This document shows positions 7,176-9,554 of a stretch of 9,554 bases of DNA, piece after piece. Both the position numbers and the translations under genes were made by a program. The notes under the pieces are model-generated. The model did not search any database, was not told the origin of the DNA, and saw nothing but the letters and a program-made list of their open reading frames with translations. The DNA comes from Bacteroidales bacterium. Its GTDB lineage: Bacteria; Bacteroidota; Bacteroidia; Bacteroidales; UBA1556. Every line of letters starts with the position of its first letter. Positions within the stretch are counted from its first letter, which is position 1. The stretch covers positions 1-9,554 of the forward strand of contig JAOZKO010000087.1 in assembly GCA_029935325.1 (NCBI GenBank). The letters run 5' to 3'.

Positions 7176-7550
7176 ATGTTAATAAACCTATCAAACCATC
7201 TCGCTGAAAAATGGGATGTAAAACAGAAAAAAGCTGCTAATCAGCAATTTGGCGAAATAATTGACATGTCATTTCCGGATATAAGTCCACACTGGAACAA
7301 GCAAGAAGTAGATGAGTTGGTGGCTAAATATTATGCCGATGTGCTAACTATGCTCGATCGTTACGAAGATGAGATCAAAGAAAATGCTGTGCATATTCAA
7401 GGCGAGTTTACTTTTGTGTATATGCTTGTAAAAGCTTTGGAAGCAATTTCGGTTAAATGCGTGGCATCCACTACATCCAGAAATGTTAGTGAATTGCATA
7501 ACGGAGAAAAAGTAGTAAAATTCAAATTTATTCAATTCAGGGAGTATTAA
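7176..7550 (+). CDS. Small Rossmann-like CRISPR-associated protein, candidate ring nuclease or regulator
   Basis: At 124 residues it has conserved-looking blocks: INLSNH (3-8), GEIIDMSFPDISP (26-38), HIQGEFTFVYMLV (73-85), ASTTSRNV (97-104) and a C-terminal FKFIQFREY. The order (beta strand with NH, helix, strand, a G-E-F-T loop before a helix, strand) suggests a small CARF-like Rossmann fold. From memory, this family of 'INLSNHP..W' proteins occurs near CRISPR loci. Small stand-alone proteins of this sort (Csx15, Csx16, Csx20, Csx3 groups) are known or suspected to degrade cyclic oligoadenylate and so switch off CARF effectors. I cannot assign it to one of those names. The gene begins 3 bp after the second CARF nuclease and 11 bp before cas1, a fitting place for an off-switch. 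There is no signal peptide or membrane segment. That it is a real gene is near certain; the function is an inference. Confidence 0.5.
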   Translation: MLINLSNHLAEKWDVKQKKAANQQFGEIIDMSFPDISPHWNKQEVDELVAKYYADVLTMLDRYEDEIKENAVHIQGEFTFVYMLVKALEAISVKCVASTTSRNVSELHNGEKVVKFKFIQFREY

Positions 7551-7561
7551 AAACGCATCCT

Positions 7562-8545
7562 ATGGAACTAATATTAAACACCTACGGAACATCTCTAATT
7601 AAAGAAAACGGCCAGCTTGTTGTAATTCACAAAGATGGTAAACAGATTATGCCATTAGACAAGTTGAAAACAATACTTGTGAGCAAAGGAGCAAAGTTAA
7701 GTTCCGATGCTGCATTATTGGCTATCGAAAACGAAATAGAAATACTCTTTGTTGACGGCATTGGCAAGCCACAGGGGAGGCTCTGGAGTATAAAGTACGG
7801 CTCAGTTTCTACTATCAGGCGGAAACAGTTAGATTTTACTTTTTCGAAAGCAGCAGTGGAATGGATCAAAGAGATTTTAATGCAAAAAATTGACAATCAA
7901 ATTGCGCTCCTGTTTTCGGTTTCGCCAATAGATTGGGAGTTTGACAAGAAAATGCAAAAAGCCATAGGCCGTTTAAACGACTACAAAACAAAAATTAAAG
8001 CCAGGCAGTCCGAGATAATAAGCGATATTGCACCATCCCTTCGAGGTTGGGAAGGGACGGCATCACGAAATTATTTTGAAATAATTGCACTATTAATGCC
8101 CAAAGGGTATCGTTTTGAAGGCCGTTCGCAACATCCTGCAACCGATGTTTTTAATTGCGTGCTCAATTACGGGTACGGAATTTTATACGGAAAAGTAGAA
8201 GGTGCACTTATAAAAGCCGGACTCGACCCTTATGTAGGGGTTATGCACCGCGAAGACTACAACCGTCCGGTTTTGGTTTTTGATGTTATCGAAAAATTCA
8301 GGTTATGGATTGATTATGTGGTTGTGAAATTACTTATGCAATCAGCTATAAACGAAGACTGCTTTTCAATCAAGAAAGATGGTTCGTACTGGTTAGAGGC
8401 TCTTGGCAAAAGGATACTTATCCAATCGGTAAACGATTATTTTGATGAAATTATTTCGCTCAACGGGCTTAACCGTAGCAGGGCAGTACATATTAATCTG
8501 TATGCCCAAAGCTTTGCCCAAAAGATCCTGAAATTCAAGAATTAA
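7562..8545 (+). CDS. cas1: CRISPR integrase Cas1
   Basis: This 327-residue protein has the full length and layout of Cas1. An N-terminal beta domain begins LILNTYGTSLIKENGQL and contains ILVSKGAKLSSDA (38-50) and ILFVDGIGKPQGRL (61-74). The helical catalytic domain follows, with the metal-binding residues in place: E164 in GWEGTASRNYF, H229 in GVMHREDY, and D241 (with E244 nearby) in PVLVFDVIEKFRLW. The sequences around GYGILYGKVEGALIKAGLDPYVG are also typical. Cas1, with Cas2, cuts and joins new spacers at the leader end of a CRISPR array. No cas2 is visible in the window; it may lie beyond the right edge. The gene starts 11 bp after the small upstream gene and ends 12 bp before the primase-polymerase gene. 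Hand-counted GC is clearly higher here than in the CARF nuclease genes. Confidence 0.97.
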   Translation: MELILNTYGTSLIKENGQLVVIHKDGKQIMPLDKLKTILVSKGAKLSSDAALLAIENEIEILFVDGIGKPQGRLWSIKYGSVSTIRRKQLDFTFSKAAVEWIKEILMQKIDNQIALLFSVSPIDWEFDKKMQKAIGRLNDYKTKIKARQSEIISDIAPSLRGWEGTASRNYFEIIALLMPKGYRFEGRSQHPATDVFNCVLNYGYGILYGKVEGALIKAGLDPYVGVMHREDYNRPVLVFDVIEKFRLWIDYVVVKLLMQSAINEDCFSIKKDGSYWLEALGKRILIQSVNDYFDEIISLNGLNRSRAVHINLYAQSFAQKILKFKN

Positions 8546-8557
8546 ACACCTAAAGTT

Positions 8558-9554
8558 ATGATAAGTCTTGGAAAAGCAATAAGACATGCCAACGACCCTT
8601 TGATAAAAATCGAACTCAGGGTACTTGCTGCAAAAATAAAAAAACCAAAGCCTGATTTTGTTAACCTCATTCAGCAATTGCGTAATGTTAGAAACTTAGA
8701 TACTGCAAAATATCGCCAAATGAAAACCAGATTGCCTTATGTGGTAGCTGCTGTTTTTAACCCGCCTTTTCGCAAAATTCAAAACTTTGCACATACAAGT
8801 TATTTTATCCTTGATATTGACCATTTATCCGATAAAGAGATTGATATAAACTTATTGTTTGATAAACTTACCAAAAATCCTTCTATTGTTTTAATGTTCC
8901 GCTCACCATCAAATGATGGGTTAAAACTTTTTTTTAGGTTCGGACAAAAATGCTTTGATGCCGGGAAGTTTACATTGTTCTACAAAGTTTTTGCTCATAA
9001 ATTTGCTGCTGATTACCAGTTGGCACAGGTTGTTGATAAAAGCACTTCCGATGTAAGCAGAGCTTGCTTTGCAAGTTACGACCCCGATGCCTACTATAAT
9101 CCTGATGCTCTGATTATAAAGATGGAAACTTATATCGATTTCGATAATCAGGTACAAATTATGGAAACCGAAAAAATGCTGAAGCAAGAAGCAAAAGAAG
9201 CAGATAACAAACCTGGTAAGGAAGCAAAAGTACTACCCAATGATATTTGGCAGGATATACGCGAAAAGCTTAATCCGAGATTGAAAGAAAAACGTGAAAA
9301 GCAAATTTTTGTCCCTGAAAAACTTGAAACAATTATTGATGATGTAAAAATCAAAATAAATTCGGCAGGTATCGAAATTAAAGATATTCAGAATATACAC
9401 TATGGTAAAAAATTTCGCGTAGAAGCTAAACACCATTGGGCAGAGGTAAATGTTTTTTATGGTCGAAAAGGATTTTCGGTAGTGGGCACACCAAAAAGTG
9501 GAAGTAATAGCGAACTTATGGAAATCACAAAGCAGTTGATTTGTGAATTATTAA
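8558..9554 (+). CDS. CRISPR-associated primase-polymerase (CAPP-like, BT4734/VirE-N family), 5' part
   Basis: The ATG at 8558 opens a frame with no stop to the right edge, giving 332 residues of a longer protein. The core resembles the archaeo-eukaryotic-type primase-polymerases called CAPP or the BT4734/VirE N-terminal family: SYFILDIDHL with the D86-x-D88 metal pair (81-90), a nucleotide-binding SPSNDGLKLFFRF (116-128), and a third motif D160-KSTSDVSRACFASYDPDAYY (160-180). A charged linker (about 205-265) leads to a compact segment with HYGKKFRVEAKHHWAEVNVFYGRKGFSVV, whose role I do not know. Characterised CAPPs beside cas1 in type III loci synthesise primers and DNA and are thought to process or copy captured DNA before integration. 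The place directly after cas1, 12 bp away, supports an adaptation role. What remains to the right (perhaps a helicase or further domains) cannot be seen. No reverse transcriptase motif is visible in this part. Confidence 0.75.
   Translation, partial: MISLGKAIRHANDPLIKIELRVLAAKIKKPKPDFVNLIQQLRNVRNLDTAKYRQMKTRLPYVVAAVFNPPFRKIQNFAHTSYFILDIDHLSDKEIDINLLFDKLTKNPSIVLMFRSPSNDGLKLFFRFGQKCFDAGKFTLFYKVFAHKFAADYQLAQVVDKSTSDVSRACFASYDPDAYYNPDALIIKMETYIDFDNQVQIMETEKMLKQEAKEADNKPGKEAKVLPNDIWQDIREKLNPRLKEKREKQIFVPEKLETIIDDVKIKINSAGIEIKDIQNIHYGKKFRVEAKHHWAEVNVFYGRKGFSVVGTPKSGSNSELMEITKQLICELL

Noticed and set aside
8393..8677. Minus-strand open frame across the cas1/primase-polymerase junction
   Set aside because: It overlaps two well-supported + strand genes and has no domain or plausible promoter; AT-rich DNA yields such frames by chance.
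1..9554. CRISPR array, cas2, cas6, cas10, tRNA, rRNA or insertion sequence
   Set aside because: I looked for regularly spaced direct repeats, the relevant protein motifs and terminal inverted repeats and found none; nearly all of the window is occupied by the eight listed genes.

Overview
The window reads as part of a type III CRISPR-Cas locus with a rich set of accessory genes, probably from a member of the Bacteroidota. That assignment is an inference. It rests on the AT-rich DNA, the near absence of Shine-Dalgarno sequences at closely packed starts, and gene families I associate with that phylum (a BT4734/VirE-N-like primase-polymerase beside cas1, and a RecD-like helicase paired with a TPR/OB protein). 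All eight genes lie on the + strand, and both ends of the window cut through a gene.

Layout. (1) 1-1142: the 3' part of a Csm5-like RAMP (Cas7-family) subunit with an unusual charged coiled-coil extension; its start is left of the window. cas10 and the other effector subunits are presumably further left. (2) 1143-1341: the only sizeable intergenic gap (199 bp), holding a hairpin and probably the promoter of the next operon. (3) 1342-5015: a superfamily 1 RecD/Pif1-like helicase and, 2 bp later, a helical-repeat protein with C-terminal OB/cold-shock-like domains. (4) 5024-7172: two tandem, diverged CARF-plus-PD-(D/E)xK nucleases of the Card1/Can2 (DUF1887) type, 7 bp apart. (5) 7176-7550: a small protein that I suspect is a Rossmann-like CRISPR accessory protein, possibly a ring nuclease. 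(6) 7562-9554: cas1 followed by a CRISPR-associated primase-polymerase (CAPP-like) gene that runs off the right edge.

Genes 2-8 are separated by only 2, 8, 7, 3, 11 and 12 bp, so they look like one transcription unit. A plausible working model starts when the RAMP/Cas10 complex recognises phage RNA and Cas10 makes cyclic oligoadenylate. That signal activates the two CARF nucleases, which cut nucleic acid. The small protein may limit the signal. Cas1 and the primase-polymerase belong to spacer acquisition. The helicase and TPR/OB pair has no established place in this scheme and is the least explained part of the window. No CRISPR array, cas2, cas6 or cas10 is visible here. Hand counts show a base-composition change from very AT-rich DNA in the CARF nuclease genes to clearly higher GC in cas1, which suggests that the interference/accessory genes and the adaptation genes have different histories.
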